Shown: in pieces, positions 16,890-25,823 of the stretch | Layout of the letters: the number at the start of each line of letters is the position of its first letter | How positions within the stretch are numbered: the stretch's first letter is position 1 | Origin: Nonomuraea spiralis | GTDB lineage: Bacteria; Actinomycetota; Actinomycetes; Streptosporangiales; Streptosporangiaceae | Reading direction: 5' to 3' | NCBI RefSeq assembly: GCF_014648435.1 | Contig: NZ_BMRC01000026.1 | Coordinates: 1 to 64,000, forward strand | Length of the DNA stretch: 64,000 nt | Translations under genes and position numbers: made by a program | The notes under the pieces: generated by a model | What the model was told of the DNA's origin: nothing | The model's input: the letters and a program-made list of their open reading frames with translations, nothing else | The model's database searches: none

Positions 16890-19800
16890 ATGACCGACAC
16901 CTTTGGCACTGACCGGATGCGAGCCGCCGTCCTCTCCGCGTGGACGGCCTCGCCCGCCCGCTTCCGCGAGGACGCCAACGCCGAGGAGGACTTCGCGCTC
17001 GGCGGCTACCGCGACCGGCTGATCGTCGAGCTCGCCCAGAACGCCGCGGACGCGGCGCTGCGCGCGGGGGTGCCAGGGGTGTTGCGGCTGACGTTGCGCG
17101 GCGACGTGCTGACGGCCGCCAACACCGGCGCCCCGCTCGACGCGACCGGCGTGGAGGGCCTGTCCACGCTGCGCGTGTCGGGCAAGCGCGACGAGATCGG
17201 CGCGGCCGGCAGGTTCGGCGTGGGCTTCGCGGCCGTCGTCTCGGTCTGCGACGAGCCGGCCATCGGCTCGCGCGGCGGCGACGCGGTGCGCTGGTCGCGC
17301 GCCGAGACCACCGAGCTGGTCGCCGGCGTCCCCGTGCTGGCCGGTGAGCTGGCCGGTCGGGCGGGCCACGTGCCGCTGCTCCGGCTGCCGTTCGAGGCGC
17401 CGCCGCTGGAGGTGCCGGAGGGCTTCGACACGCTCGTCCGGCTGCCGCTGCGCGACGCCGCGGCGGTCGACGCCGTACGCGCGATGCTGGCCGAGACCAG
17501 TCCGGCGCTGCTGCTCGGCCTGCCCGCGCTGGAGGCCATCGAGATCGACCTCGACGGCGCCACCCGTACGGTCGTGGCCGACGGCTGGCACGTCGTGTCG
17601 GAGTCGGGCGAGTTCACCCCCGACGAGGTCGCCAGGCTGTTCGCCGACCGGCCGACCGAGGAACGGGCCCGTCCCTTCTGGTCGCTGCGCTGGGCGGTGC
17701 CCGTCACCGGCACCGGCGAGCCCGGCCCGCTGCCCGCCGCCGTGCCGCCCGTCGTGCACGCGCCGACGCCCAGCGACGAGCCGATCGACCTGCCCGCGCT
17801 GCTGATCGCGTCCTTCCCGATGGCCACCGACCGGCGGCACGTCGCCAAGGGGCCACTCACCGACTTCCTGGTCGAGCGGGTGGCCGACGCCTACGTCCGG
17901 CTGCTGGGCGAGCTGCCGCGCACGTCCAGGCTGCTCGACCTGGTGCCCTCCCTCATGGGCAAGGGCGAGCTCGACGCCCGCGTCCGGCGGGCCGTGCTCG
18001 AACGCCTGCCGTCCGCGCCGCTGCTGCCCGCGCTGTCGGCGCCCGCGCCCGCGGTCCAGACCCCCTCCTTCGCCGAGGCCGAGGTCTACGAGCCCGACGC
18101 CGAGTGGCAGGTCGAGCATCCGGCGCGGGAGCCGGAAGGTGACGGCTGGGTGGTGGCGGGCCGGGAGGCGGCCGTCGTGGCCGGCGCGACCGCCGAGCTG
18201 CTGACCACCGTGGCCGACTTCGTGCCGGGGCTGCTGCCGGCCGGGTGGCCCGCCAGGCATCCCGCCATGGTCGCCCTGGGCGTGCGCCGGGTCGAGCTGG
18301 CCGACGTGGTCGACCTGCTGTCCGGCGAGGCCGTGGAGGCGCGCGAGCCGTCCTGGTGGCGTTCCCTGTACGAGGTGCTGCCCGCCGACGACCCCGAGTC
18401 GCTGGGCGCGCTGCCGGTGCCGCTGACCGACGGCCGCCTGGTACGCGGCCCGCGCGGCACGCTCATCCTGACCGACGGCGGGGCCGACCTCGACCTCACC
18501 CCGCTCGGGCTGCGCATCGTGCATCCGGAGGCGGCCCATCAGGCGCTGCTCAGGCTGGGCGCCGCCGAGGCCACGCCCCGCACGGTGCTCGAAGACCCGC
18601 TGACCAAGGCCGCTGTCGCGCAGTCGCTCGACAGCCCCGACCCCGAGCCGGTCGCGCGGGCCGTGTTGTCGCTGGTGGCGGCGTCCGGGCTGGTCGCCGG
18701 CGAGGCGCCGTGGCTGGCCGAGCTGGCGCTGCGCGGCGCTGACGGCGAGCTCTACCCGGCCGGTGAGCTGATGCTCGCCGACGGGGCCCTGGCCGGGCTG
18801 CTCGCCCCCGACAGCCACCTCGGGGTGGCCGCGCCCGAGCTGGTGGAGACCTACGGGCCGCGGGTGCTCGCGGCGGCGGGCGTGCTCGACGGGTTCGCCG
18901 TGGCGCACGACTCCGACGTGCTGCTCGACCAGGACGACTGCGACCACGACCTCGACGGCGAGGACGAATGGCTCGACCACGTGCTCGACCTGCTGCCCGA
19001 CCTCGCGGTGCCGCCGGTCGTGGCCGAGTTCGCGGCGGTGCGCGACCTTGAGCTGGTGGCCGACTGGGAGGCCGCGCTCACGCTGCTGACCAGGCCGCCG
19101 CTGCGGGCCGCGCTGCACCCGCTGCGGGTCGAGGGCGTGGAGGTGCCCTCCTACACCGCGTGGTGGCTGGCCAACCATCCGGTGCTCGGCGGGCGCAAGC
19201 CGCTTGAGCTGCGGCTGCCCGGCGCCGACCCGCTCCTGCACGGCCTCTACGCCGACGCGCCGGCCGGGCTCGACGAGGCCGCGCTGTCGATGCTCGGCGT
19301 ACGCACCACGCTCGCCGAGCTGCTGGCCGCCCACGGCGGTCCAGAGGAGTTGCTGGAGCTGATGGCCGACCCGGCGATCGAGGTCGACCGGGCGCAGCTC
19401 CGGGCGTTGTGGATCGCGCTGGCCGCCGTCGACCCGGCCCGGGTCGAGCCGCCCGCGCGGGTGCGCGCGGTGCTCGGTGGCGACATCGTGGTGGCCGCCG
19501 CCGAGGACGCGGTGGTGGTCGAGGCGCCCGACCTGCTCCAGCTCGTCACCGACCGGCCGCTGGTGCTGGCCCCGTACGACCTGGCCGAGGCGCTGACGGA
19601 GCTGCTCGACCTGCCGCTGGCCGGTGAGCTGGCGACCGGCGAGGTGACCTCGCAGGGCGAGGTGCGCCAGGTGCCGCCGCAGGTGCGCTCGCTGCTGCCG
19701 GCGGCTCCCGAGACGTACGTGGAGCACGAGAAGTTGCTGGTCGACGGGGTCGCCTGCACGTGGCGGTTCTTCGAGGGCGCGGTCCACTGCACCGGCGTCG

Positions 19801-19922
19801 ACGGGCTGGCCCGGGGGCTGGCCTGGGCGACGGGCCAGTGGAACGACCGGCTGGCCGTGGCCGCGCTGCTGCGCGACCCGGAGGCGGTGCCGCTGCTGCT
19901 GGCCGAGGCCGACCTGTCCTGA
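16890..19922 (+). CDS. Sacsin N-terminal (GHKL/Hsp90-like) ATPase protein
   Basis: 1010 aa. The N-terminal 250 residues form a GHKL ATP-binding domain of the sacsin/Hsp90 kind: N-box ELAQNAADA at 47-55, NTGAPL at 78-83, the STLRVSGK segment, and the glycine lid GRFGVGFAA at 107-115. The remaining 750 residues are an Ala/Leu/Glu-rich region without a recognisable enzyme domain; an acidic DQDDCDHDLDGEDEW patch lies near 686-702. Family members are thought to be chaperone-like. It follows DUF3027 and ends at a strong terminator. ATG 16890 has a weak AGGAT upstream. Confidence 0.88.
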   Translation: MTDTFGTDRMRAAVLSAWTASPARFREDANAEEDFALGGYRDRLIVELAQNAADAALRAGVPGVLRLTLRGDVLTAANTGAPLDATGVEGLSTLRVSGKRDEIGAAGRFGVGFAAVVSVCDEPAIGSRGGDAVRWSRAETTELVAGVPVLAGELAGRAGHVPLLRLPFEAPPLEVPEGFDTLVRLPLRDAAAVDAVRAMLAETSPALLLGLPALEAIEIDLDGATRTVVADGWHVVSESGEFTPDEVARLFADRPTEERARPFWSLRWAVPVTGTGEPGPLPAAVPPVVHAPTPSDEPIDLPALLIASFPMATDRRHVAKGPLTDFLVERVADAYVRLLGELPRTSRLLDLVPSLMGKGELDARVRRAVLERLPSAPLLPALSAPAPAVQTPSFAEAEVYEPDAEWQVEHPAREPEGDGWVVAGREAAVVAGATAELLTTVADFVPGLLPAGWPARHPAMVALGVRRVELADVVDLLSGEAVEAREPSWWRSLYEVLPADDPESLGALPVPLTDGRLVRGPRGTLILTDGGADLDLTPLGLRIVHPEAAHQALLRLGAAEATPRTVLEDPLTKAAVAQSLDSPDPEPVARAVLSLVAASGLVAGEAPWLAELALRGADGELYPAGELMLADGALAGLLAPDSHLGVAAPELVETYGPRVLAAAGVLDGFAVAHDSDVLLDQDDCDHDLDGEDEWLDHVLDLLPDLAVPPVVAEFAAVRDLELVADWEAALTLLTRPPLRAALHPLRVEGVEVPSYTAWWLANHPVLGGRKPLELRLPGADPLLHGLYADAPAGLDEAALSMLGVRTTLAELLAAHGGPEELLELMADPAIEVDRAQLRALWIALAAVDPARVEPPARVRAVLGGDIVVAAAEDAVVVEAPDLLQLVTDRPLVLAPYDLAEALTELLDLPLAGELATGEVTSQGEVRQVPPQVRSLLPAAPETYVEHEKLLVDGVACTWRFFEGAVHCTGVDGLARGLAWATGQWNDRLAVAALLRDPEAVPLLLAEADLS

Positions 19923-19929
19923 GTCCGGC

Positions 19930-19955
19930 GGGCCGCCCTCTGGCAGGGGCGGCCC
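19930..19955. terminator. Bidirectional terminator
   Basis: GGGCCGCCC (19930-19938) and GGGCGGCCC (19947-19955) form a 9-bp stem with an 8-nt loop, in the 38 bases between the convergent sacsin-like gene and peptidase gene. Confidence 0.7.
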
Positions 19956-19960
19956 CTCGG

Positions 19961-21421
19961 TCAGGCCGCCGGGCAGGTCGTGGCGGCCGGCACCTTCCCG
20001 TTCAGCAGGTACGCGTCCACCGTGCGCGTCACGCACCCGTCCCCGCTCAGGTACGCCCCGTGCCCCTCGCCCTCGTACGTCAGGAGCACGCCGGTCCTGA
20101 GCTTGGCGTTGAGCCGGGTCGCCCACTCGTACGGCGTGGCCGGGTCGCCCTTGCCCCCGACGACCACGATGGGCGCCGAACCGGTGGCGTCGATGCGCTT
20201 GGCGGCGTCGTCGCCGGGCACGGGCCAGTGGCCGCAGGCGGTGGCGGTGCCGTCCGCGGACAGGATCGGGAAGACCTTCTTGATCCTGTCGTCGATCCGG
20301 GCCATGTCGGCGGCGGTCGGGCGTTCGGTGGTGTCGGCGCAGGTGATGGCCTGCATGCTGGTCATCGCGGTGGAGTAGGTGCCGTCGGGGCGGCGTCCGG
20401 TGTAGGAGTCGGCCAGGGTGAGCAGGGCGGTGCCGTCGCCCTTGATCCCGGCCGCGGCGGCCTGCTCCAGCACCGGCCAGGCGGCCTTGGCGTACAGCGG
20501 GGTGATGACGGCGAGCTGGGCCAGGCCGTACGTGAGCTGCCGGCCGCCGACGTCGAGCGGCTTGCTCTTGAGGCCGTCGAGCAGCTTCTCGACGGCGCCG
20601 CGTACGGCGGCCGGGTCCGTGCCGAGGTCGCAGGTCCGCGCCACACAGTCTCGGGCGAACGCGTCGAAGGCGTGGGCGAAGCCGGTCGCCTGGGTGACGG
20701 CGCGTTCCTCGTAGGTGACCGTGGGGTCGAAGGCGCCGTCGAGGACGAAGCGGCCGACGTTCGCGGGGAAACGGGTGGCGTAGACGGCGCCGAGGTGGGT
20801 GCCGTAGGAGAAGCCGAAGTAGTTGAGCCGCCGGTCGCCGAGGGCGGCCCTGATGCGGTCGAGGTCCTCGGCGGCGTTCACGGTGCCCACGTGGGGCAGG
20901 ATCTCGCCCGAGTCCTTCTCGCAGGCGGCCGCGAACTTCTTCGACATCGCGTCGCCGTCGGCCCCCGTGGGCGCGGCGAGGAGGGCGTCGAGTTCGCCGC
21001 CGCACTTGACGCCCGAGCTGCGTTCGACGCCGCGGGGGTCGAAGCTGACCAGGTCGTAGCGGGTGCCGAGGCTGCCGAACGCCTTGGCGGCCATGGCCAG
21101 CGTGTCCACGCCGGACGCCCCCGGCCCGCCGAAGTTGAAGACCAGCGAGCCGAGGGGGTCGCCGGTGGCCTTGACCCGGATCAGCGCCAGGTCGATCTTC
21201 CGGCCGCCGGGCTCGTCGTAGTCCAGAGGCACCTGTACGGCCCCGCACTGGATCGCCGCGTCGGCGGGCAGCGGCCGGCCGTCGGGCCCGGTCAGCCCGG
21301 TGCACCGGCTCCAGGCGACGCCGCCCTTGCCGGGGCCGGCCTGCTTCGCGGGCTCGCCCGTGGTGCCGCAGCCCGCGAGTACGGCGGCGCCCAGGAGGAT
21401 CGTCAACACGGCCTTCTTCAT
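19961..21421 (-). CDS. Secreted TAP-type alpha/beta-hydrolase peptidase (lipoprotein)
   Basis: 486 aa. A lipoprotein signal ends in the lipobox LAGC (C18), so the mature enzyme is anchored outside the membrane. The fold is alpha/beta-hydrolase family S33, like tripeptidyl aminopeptidases: oxyanion loop FNFGGPGASG, nucleophile S205 in GFSYGTHLG, the Asp in GGKGDPATP and the His in GEGHGAY. The C-terminal TAP-like domain is complete. Predicted to release short N-terminal peptides outside the cell. ATG at 21421 with GAGG eight bases upstream. Confidence 0.9.
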   Translation of the reverse strand: MKKAVLTILLGAAVLAGCGTTGEPAKQAGPGKGGVAWSRCTGLTGPDGRPLPADAAIQCGAVQVPLDYDEPGGRKIDLALIRVKATGDPLGSLVFNFGGPGASGVDTLAMAAKAFGSLGTRYDLVSFDPRGVERSSGVKCGGELDALLAAPTGADGDAMSKKFAAACEKDSGEILPHVGTVNAAEDLDRIRAALGDRRLNYFGFSYGTHLGAVYATRFPANVGRFVLDGAFDPTVTYEERAVTQATGFAHAFDAFARDCVARTCDLGTDPAAVRGAVEKLLDGLKSKPLDVGGRQLTYGLAQLAVITPLYAKAAWPVLEQAAAAGIKGDGTALLTLADSYTGRRPDGTYSTAMTSMQAITCADTTERPTAADMARIDDRIKKVFPILSADGTATACGHWPVPGDDAAKRIDATGSAPIVVVGGKGDPATPYEWATRLNAKLRTGVLLTYEGEGHGAYLSGDGCVTRTVDAYLLNGKVPAATTCPAA

Positions 21422-21513
21422 GCTGACCAGCCTCGTGGGACGGCGTTCGCCCAGGTAGTGGGGAGAGACATCGGTATCTGATGACTTCGGAGATGTCCGG
21501 AAGATGATGAATG

Positions 21514-21726
21514 TCAACCGCGGTGCGCGCGCCGGACGAACCACATGCCGAACAGGCCGAAGGCGACCCCGGTGGCGCAGGTCCAGATCCACCACGTGTT
21601 CTCGGGGGCCGGACGGAAGATCAGCAGAACGATCAGCGCGACGGCCCACAGGGCGGTGCCGACCCCGACGGCGGCCGTGTCGTTGGTCTTGATCGGCTCG
21701 GGATCGGGGTGCCACTGCTGCTTCAC
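21514..21726 (-). CDS. DUF2530 membrane protein
   Basis: 70 aa. Matches the actinobacterial DUF2530 pattern: PEPIKTNDTAAVGVGTALWA, a first helix VALIVLLIF, the conserved Trp pair in NTWWIWTC, and a second helix GLFGMWFVRR ending basic. Two transmembrane spans, function unknown. It is divergent from the purine permease gene, with a 7-bp inverted repeat (21744-21765) between them. Confidence 0.85.
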   Translation of the reverse strand: MKQQWHPDPEPIKTNDTAAVGVGTALWAVALIVLLIFRPAPENTWWIWTCATGVAFGLFGMWFVRRAHRG

Positions 21727-21743
21727 GGGTCCAGCCTAGCTTC

Positions 21744-21765
21744 CAATCGGGTCTCGATCCGATTG
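21744..21765. promoter_or_regulatory. Inverted repeat in the DUF2530/permease divergent region
   Basis: CAATCGG (21744-21750) and CCGATTG (21759-21765), perfect 7-bp arms with an 8-nt spacer, lying between the two divergent start codons. Candidate operator for the purine permease; not a riboswitch fold I recognise. Confidence 0.4.
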
Positions 21766-21807
21766 CGGACACTTTTCCCATTTCACCACTACTGTCACTC
21801 TTCGCGC

Positions 21808-23253
21808 GTGAGTGACATGCGTAACGCAATAGACCGTTTCTTCGCCATCTCTGAACGAGACTCGACGATCTCCCGTGAGGTACGTGGCGGCCTGGCCACG
21901 TTCTTCACCATGGCCTACATCGTGGTGCTGAACCCGATCATCATTGCCACCGGCAAGGACATCGACGGTGAGGTCATCGGTGACGGCACGACGCCGCAGG
22001 TGGCGCTGGTCGCCGCGGGCACGGCGTTCGTGGCCGGCGTCCTGACGATCATCATGGGCGTCGTCGGCCGGGTGCCGTTCGCCATGGCCGCCGGGCTCGG
22101 GCTGAACGCCTTCGTGACCTTCAACATCGCCACGGTGATGAGCTGGGAGGAGGCGATGGGCCTGGTCTTCCTCGAAGGCGTCATCATCGCGATCCTGGTG
22201 CTGACCGGGCTGCGCACGGCGGTGTTCCACGCCATCCCGGCCCAGCTCAAGACCGCGATCAGTGTCGGCATCGGCCTGTTCATCGCGCTGATCGGCTTCG
22301 TGGACGCCGGGTTCGTGCGCAAGGCCGCGGGCACGCCGCTGGAGCTGGGCATCGGTGGCCAGCTCACCTCGTGGCCCGTTCTCGTGTTCATCGTGGGCCT
22401 GCTGGCCACGGCGGCCATGGTGGCGCGGAAGGTGAAGGGCGCGATCCTGATCGGCATCGTCGGCTCGACCGTGCTGGCGATCGTCGTCCAGGCGCTGACC
22501 AAGGTGGGCGCGGCCTCGCCGGAGAACGCCGGCGGCTGGCAGCTCAACGTCCCCGCCCTTCCCGCCGCCGACCAGATCTTCGGCTTCCACAACCCGCTCG
22601 TGCTGTTCACGGAGTTCGACCCGTTCGGCGCCTTCAGCCGGATCTCCGTGCTGCTGGCCGTGCTGTTCGTGTTCACCCTGCTGATCACCGACTTCTTCGA
22701 CACGATGGGCACGATCGTCGGCGTCGGCCGCCAGGCCGGGCTGGTCCAGGCCGACGGCACGCTGCCGCGTACCAAGGAGATCCTGCTCGTCGACTCGATC
22801 GCCGCGGCGGCCGGCGGCGCCGGTTCGGTCTCCTCGAACACCACCTACATCGAGTCGGCCGCCGGCGTCGGAGAGGGCGCCCGGACCGGCCTGGCCAGCG
22901 TGGTCACCGGCGTGCTGTTCCTGGTGGCCATCTTCTTCGCGCCGCTGGTCGCCGTCGTGCCGTACGAGGCCGCCACGCCCGCGCTGGTCGTCGTCGGCTT
23001 CCTGATGATGACCGCCATCCGCGACATCGACTGGGACGACTTCGAGATCGCCATCCCGGCGTTCCTCACCATCGTGGTCATGCCGTTCACCTACTCCATC
23101 TCGAACGGCATCGGCGCCGGCTTCATCAGCTACGTGCTGATCAAGGTCGTACGGGGCAAGGCGCGCGAGGTCCACCCGCTGCTGTGGGGCGTGACCGCGC
23201 TGTTCGTCGTCTACTTCGCCATCGGCCCGATCCGGGCCGCGCTGGGAGTCTGA
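21808..23253 (+). CDS. NCS2-family purine permease (AzgA/PbuG type)
   Basis: 481 aa integral membrane protein that imports purine bases such as adenine, guanine or hypoxanthine by proton symport. The AzgA-type signature runs through the N-terminal TFFTMAYIVVLNP block, GLGLNAFVTF, the DFFDTMGTIVGVGRQAG block and SVSSNTTYIESAAGVGEGAR, the last holding substrate-site residues. Around 12-14 helices. GTG 21808 (then SDMRNAIDRFF) is preferred; ATG 21817 is the next option. It ends at a strong hairpin before marR. Confidence 0.92.
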   Translation: MSDMRNAIDRFFAISERDSTISREVRGGLATFFTMAYIVVLNPIIIATGKDIDGEVIGDGTTPQVALVAAGTAFVAGVLTIIMGVVGRVPFAMAAGLGLNAFVTFNIATVMSWEEAMGLVFLEGVIIAILVLTGLRTAVFHAIPAQLKTAISVGIGLFIALIGFVDAGFVRKAAGTPLELGIGGQLTSWPVLVFIVGLLATAAMVARKVKGAILIGIVGSTVLAIVVQALTKVGAASPENAGGWQLNVPALPAADQIFGFHNPLVLFTEFDPFGAFSRISVLLAVLFVFTLLITDFFDTMGTIVGVGRQAGLVQADGTLPRTKEILLVDSIAAAAGGAGSVSSNTTYIESAAGVGEGARTGLASVVTGVLFLVAIFFAPLVAVVPYEAATPALVVVGFLMMTAIRDIDWDDFEIAIPAFLTIVVMPFTYSISNGIGAGFISYVLIKVVRGKAREVHPLLWGVTALFVVYFAIGPIRAALGV

Positions 23254-23264
23254 TCTCCGGAAAT

Positions 23265-23294
23265 CAGCAGCCGCCCCGCGCGAGTGGGGCGGCT
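23265..23294 (+). terminator. Terminator after the purine permease
   Basis: AGCCGCCCC (23269-23277) pairs with GGGGCGGCT (23286-23294), 9 bp and an 8-nt loop, followed by TCTGGG. Four more outer bases pair imperfectly. Confidence 0.7.
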
Positions 23295-23337
23295 TCTGGG
23301 TATCAAGGAGTGAGACGAACCGACCTAGGGAAATATC

Positions 23338-23366
23338 TTGCCTTCGCATATAGTTAGCAAAGGTAA
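23338..23366. promoter_or_regulatory. marR promoter with candidate operator
   Basis: TTGCCTT (23338-23344) and AAGGTAA (23360-23366) form an inverted repeat with one mismatch around TATAGT (23349-23354), a near-consensus -10. The layout suggests the MarR protein covers its own promoter. Binding is inference. Confidence 0.45.
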
Positions 23367-23372
23367 TGAGAC

Positions 23373-23825
23373 GTGCTAATGAACAACCAGCCCAAGATGG
23401 ACCTGCGCAGCGACGCGGGCCTGGCCTCAGCCCTGCGCGTGTCGAACGCAAGGCTGACCAGGCGACTCCGGCGTCAGGCGGCGGCGCACTCGCTGACGCC
23501 CACCCAGTTCGCGACGCTCGCCGCCGTGGAACGGCATTCCGGGATAACCCCCGGCGAATTGGCCGAGCTAGAGAAGGTGCAGCCGCCCTCGATGACGCGC
23601 GTGATCGCCACGCTAGAGGAACGCGGCCTGGTCGCCCGCACCCCGCATCCGACCGACCGGCGCCAGGTGACCGTGACCGTGACCGAGGCCGCCCTGACGT
23701 TGCTGAAGGAGGAACGCCGTCGCAAGGAGGCGTGGCTGACACAGCGGCTGAAGGAGCTCTCACCGGAGGAGCGGTCGATCCTGCGGCAGGCGGCGCCGAT
23801 CCTGGAGAAGCTCAGCAGGATATAG
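23373..23825 (+). CDS. MarR family transcriptional regulator
   Basis: 150 aa winged-helix dimer of the MarR type. Helix-turn-helix region: LTPTQFATLAAVERHSGITP, GELAELEKVQPPSMTRVIAT, LEERGLVARTPHPTDRRQ with the conserved DRR wing. GTG at 23373 has AAAGG nine bases upstream; ATG 23379 is an alternative. The downstream exporter gene starts within 24 bases or even inside this gene, so this is almost certainly the repressor of that exporter, probably released by the exported compound. Confidence 0.92.
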   Translation: MLMNNQPKMDLRSDAGLASALRVSNARLTRRLRRQAAAHSLTPTQFATLAAVERHSGITPGELAELEKVQPPSMTRVIATLEERGLVARTPHPTDRRQVTVTVTEAALTLLKEERRRKEAWLTQRLKELSPEERSILRQAAPILEKLSRI

Positions 23826-23848
23826 AACCTGAGCAACCCAAGACCGGG

Positions 23849-25090
23849 ATGTTCCGGTCGCTCAAGGTTCGCAATTACCGCATGTTCGCGGCAGGTGGCG
23901 CCGTCTCCAACGTCGGCACCTGGCTGCAGCGCACCGCCCAGGACTGGCTGGTGCTCGACCTGACCAAGGGCCCGCACGGCGCGGGAGGCAGCGCGGCGGC
24001 CCTCGGCCTGGCGACCGCGCTGCAGTTCCTGCCCATGTTGCTGTTCGGCCTCTTCGGCGGCGTGCTGGCCGACCGCTACCCCAAGCGGCCCATCCTCATC
24101 GCCGCCCAGTCGATGATGGCGGTGCTCGCGCTCACCATCGGCGTGCTGACGATGACCGGCACCGCGCAGGTCTGGCACGTGTTCGTGATGGCGTTCCTGC
24201 TCGGCATGATCTCCTGCGTGGAGGTGCCGACCAGGCAGGCGTTCGTGGTCGAGATGGTCGGGCGGCAGGACCTGCCCAACGCCATCGCCCTGAACAGCTC
24301 CATCTTCAACCTGGCCCGCGTGGTCGGCCCGGCGCTGGCCGGAATCCTGATCTCCGTGCTGGGCGGCACGGGACCGATCTTCCTGATCAACGCGCTCACG
24401 TTCGGCGCGGTGATCTCCAGTCTGATCTTCATGCGGAAGTCCGAGCTCAACCTGTCCGAGCCGGTGCCGCGGGCCAAGGGCCAGCTCCGGGAGGGGCTGC
24501 GGTACGTCCTGGGGCGGCAGGAACTGCTCATGCCGATCCTGCTGATCGCCTTCGTGTCGATGTTCTCGCAGTCGTTCTCGATGTCGATCGCGCTGATGGC
24601 CCGCGAGGAGTTCGGCGCGGGGGCGTCGTCGTTCGGGCTGGCGTCCAGCATGTTCGCGGTGGGCGCGCTGGGCGGCGCGCTGCTCGCGGCGCGGCGGGCC
24701 AGGCTCTCGCGCAAGGTGCTCTTCGCCGGGGCGATCGGGTTCGGGCTGTTCCAGGTGCTGACCGGGCTGGCCCCCTTCTACCCCGTCTATCTGCTGCTGC
24801 TCATCCCGACCGGGATCGCGTTGATCACCATCAACACGGCCGCGAACGCCAGCGTGCAGATCGCCACGTCCCCCGAGATGCGGGGCCGGGTCATGGGCAT
24901 CTACATGCTCGTCTTCACCGGCGGAGCGCCCGTCGGGGCGCCGCTGATCGGGTGGTTGTCGGAGCTGGGCGGGCCGCGTACGGGCGTGTTGTTGTCGGGC
25001 GTGCTCGTCCTGGTGGGTACGGGGCTCGCGGTGCTGATGACCAGGCTGATCGGCAACCGGATGGCCAGGCCGGCGCTGGCGATGGCATGA
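23849..25090 (+). CDS. MFS efflux transporter
   Basis: 413 aa (minimum). Twelve-helix MFS protein of the enterobactin-exporter/MFS_3 type, opening with MFRSLKVRNYRMF, with NVGTWLQRTAQDWLVLDL and the signature loop GGVLADRYPKRP between helices 2 and 3. Likely drug or metabolite exporter controlled by the MarR protein. The ATG at 23849 has no ribosome site. Family members often carry residues such as PEQPKTG before MF, which the frame also encodes, so the true start may be GTG 23732 inside marR, giving translational coupling. Confidence 0.88.
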   Translation: MFRSLKVRNYRMFAAGGAVSNVGTWLQRTAQDWLVLDLTKGPHGAGGSAAALGLATALQFLPMLLFGLFGGVLADRYPKRPILIAAQSMMAVLALTIGVLTMTGTAQVWHVFVMAFLLGMISCVEVPTRQAFVVEMVGRQDLPNAIALNSSIFNLARVVGPALAGILISVLGGTGPIFLINALTFGAVISSLIFMRKSELNLSEPVPRAKGQLREGLRYVLGRQELLMPILLIAFVSMFSQSFSMSIALMAREEFGAGASSFGLASSMFAVGALGGALLAARRARLSRKVLFAGAIGFGLFQVLTGLAPFYPVYLLLLIPTGIALITINTAANASVQIATSPEMRGRVMGIYMLVFTGGAPVGAPLIGWLSELGGPRTGVLLSGVLVLVGTGLAVLMTRLIGNRMARPALAMA

Positions 25091-25156
25091 CCGGGGCGTG
25101 ATCCAGAACGTGATCCGGGGCGTGATCCGGGGTGCGGCCGGGGACAATCGCTTGAC

Positions 25157-25714
25157 ATGAGGCTGTTTGCGGCTGTGGTCCCGCCGGACGAGGTGCTCGA
25201 CGAGGTCGAGCGGGCCGTGGCGCCGTACGTCGGGCAGGTGCCCGGGTTGCGCTGGCCGGGCCGCCCGACCTGGCACCTCACGCTGGCCTTCTACGGCGAG
25301 GTGCCCGAGCGGGCGCTGCCCGACCTGGAGACGCGCCTGGCGCGGGCCGCCCACCGGCACACGGTGCTCGACGTGGCCCTCGCCGGAGCCGGGGCGTTCT
25401 CCTCCGCGCGGCGGGCCCGGGTGTTGTGGGCCGGGGTCACGGGCGACCCGCTGACCCGGCTGGCCGACTCGGCCCGCGCGGCCGGCCGCCGCGCGGGGGC
25501 CGTGCAGACCGACGAGAAACGGTTCCACCCGCACCTCACGCTGGCCAGGGCCCGGACGGACCTGGACCTGCGGGACCTGGTGGAGTCGCTGGCCGGGTTC
25601 GCCGGGACGCCCTGGCAGGCCGAGCGGCTGCAGCTGTTCCGCAGCCACACCGGCCCCCAGGTGAGGTACGAGTCACTCGGAGAATGGGCGCTCGCACCCG
25701 TGAAGCGGGACTAG
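25157..25714 (+). CDS. thpR: RNA 2',3'-cyclic phosphodiesterase
   Basis: 185 aa, the usual length of the 2H phosphoesterase family formerly called 2'-5' RNA ligase. Both catalytic HxT motifs are visible: HLTL in TWHLTLAFYGEV (about residues 39-50) and HLTL in FHPHLTLARAR. Hydrolyses 2',3'-cyclic phosphate RNA ends in the cytosol. Starts ATG 25157 directly with MRLFAAVVPP, as in the family. The ribosome site is weak. Isolated between the MFS gene and a possible micropeptide. Confidence 0.9.
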   Translation: MRLFAAVVPPDEVLDEVERAVAPYVGQVPGLRWPGRPTWHLTLAFYGEVPERALPDLETRLARAAHRHTVLDVALAGAGAFSSARRARVLWAGVTGDPLTRLADSARAAGRRAGAVQTDEKRFHPHLTLARARTDLDLRDLVESLAGFAGTPWQAERLQLFRSHTGPQVRYESLGEWALAPVKRD

Positions 25715-25724
25715 GCTCCAGGGC

Positions 25725-25808
25725 GTGGACCGTCCTCGCCCCTGGCTGCTGCCCGTCGTGCTCGGCCTGCTGCTCCTGATCGTCGTCCTCGGCGCCCTGC
25801 TGACCTGA
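25725..25808 (+). CDS. 27-aa single-span membrane micropeptide
   Basis: From GTG 25725 to TGA 25806-25808 the frame encodes VDRPRPWLLPVV followed by an uninterrupted hydrophobic helix (LGLLLLIVVLGALL) and T. A basic/Pro start and one membrane span are the hallmark of small actinobacterial membrane peptides. It begins 10 bases after the thpR stop and ends 15 bases before the convergent reductase, so it would be co-transcribed with thpR. The third-position GC pattern fits coding. The ribosome site is only AGG. No homology known to me. Confidence 0.42.
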   Translation: MDRPRPWLLPVVLGLLLLIVVLGALLT

Positions 25809-25823
25809 CGCCCGCGTGCGGGA

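Noticed and set aside
16851-21305. Minus-strand open frame of nearly 1500 codons across the sacsin-like gene
   Set aside because: Low-complexity Arg/Gly/Gln/His translation, an antisense shadow of the plus-strand gene and of the peptidase in another frame.
21736-25648. Long minus-strand frames opposite the purine permease and the MFS gene
   Set aside because: Charged low-complexity translations (runs of His, Asp, Arg, Gln), typical antisense shadows of GC-rich membrane-protein genes.
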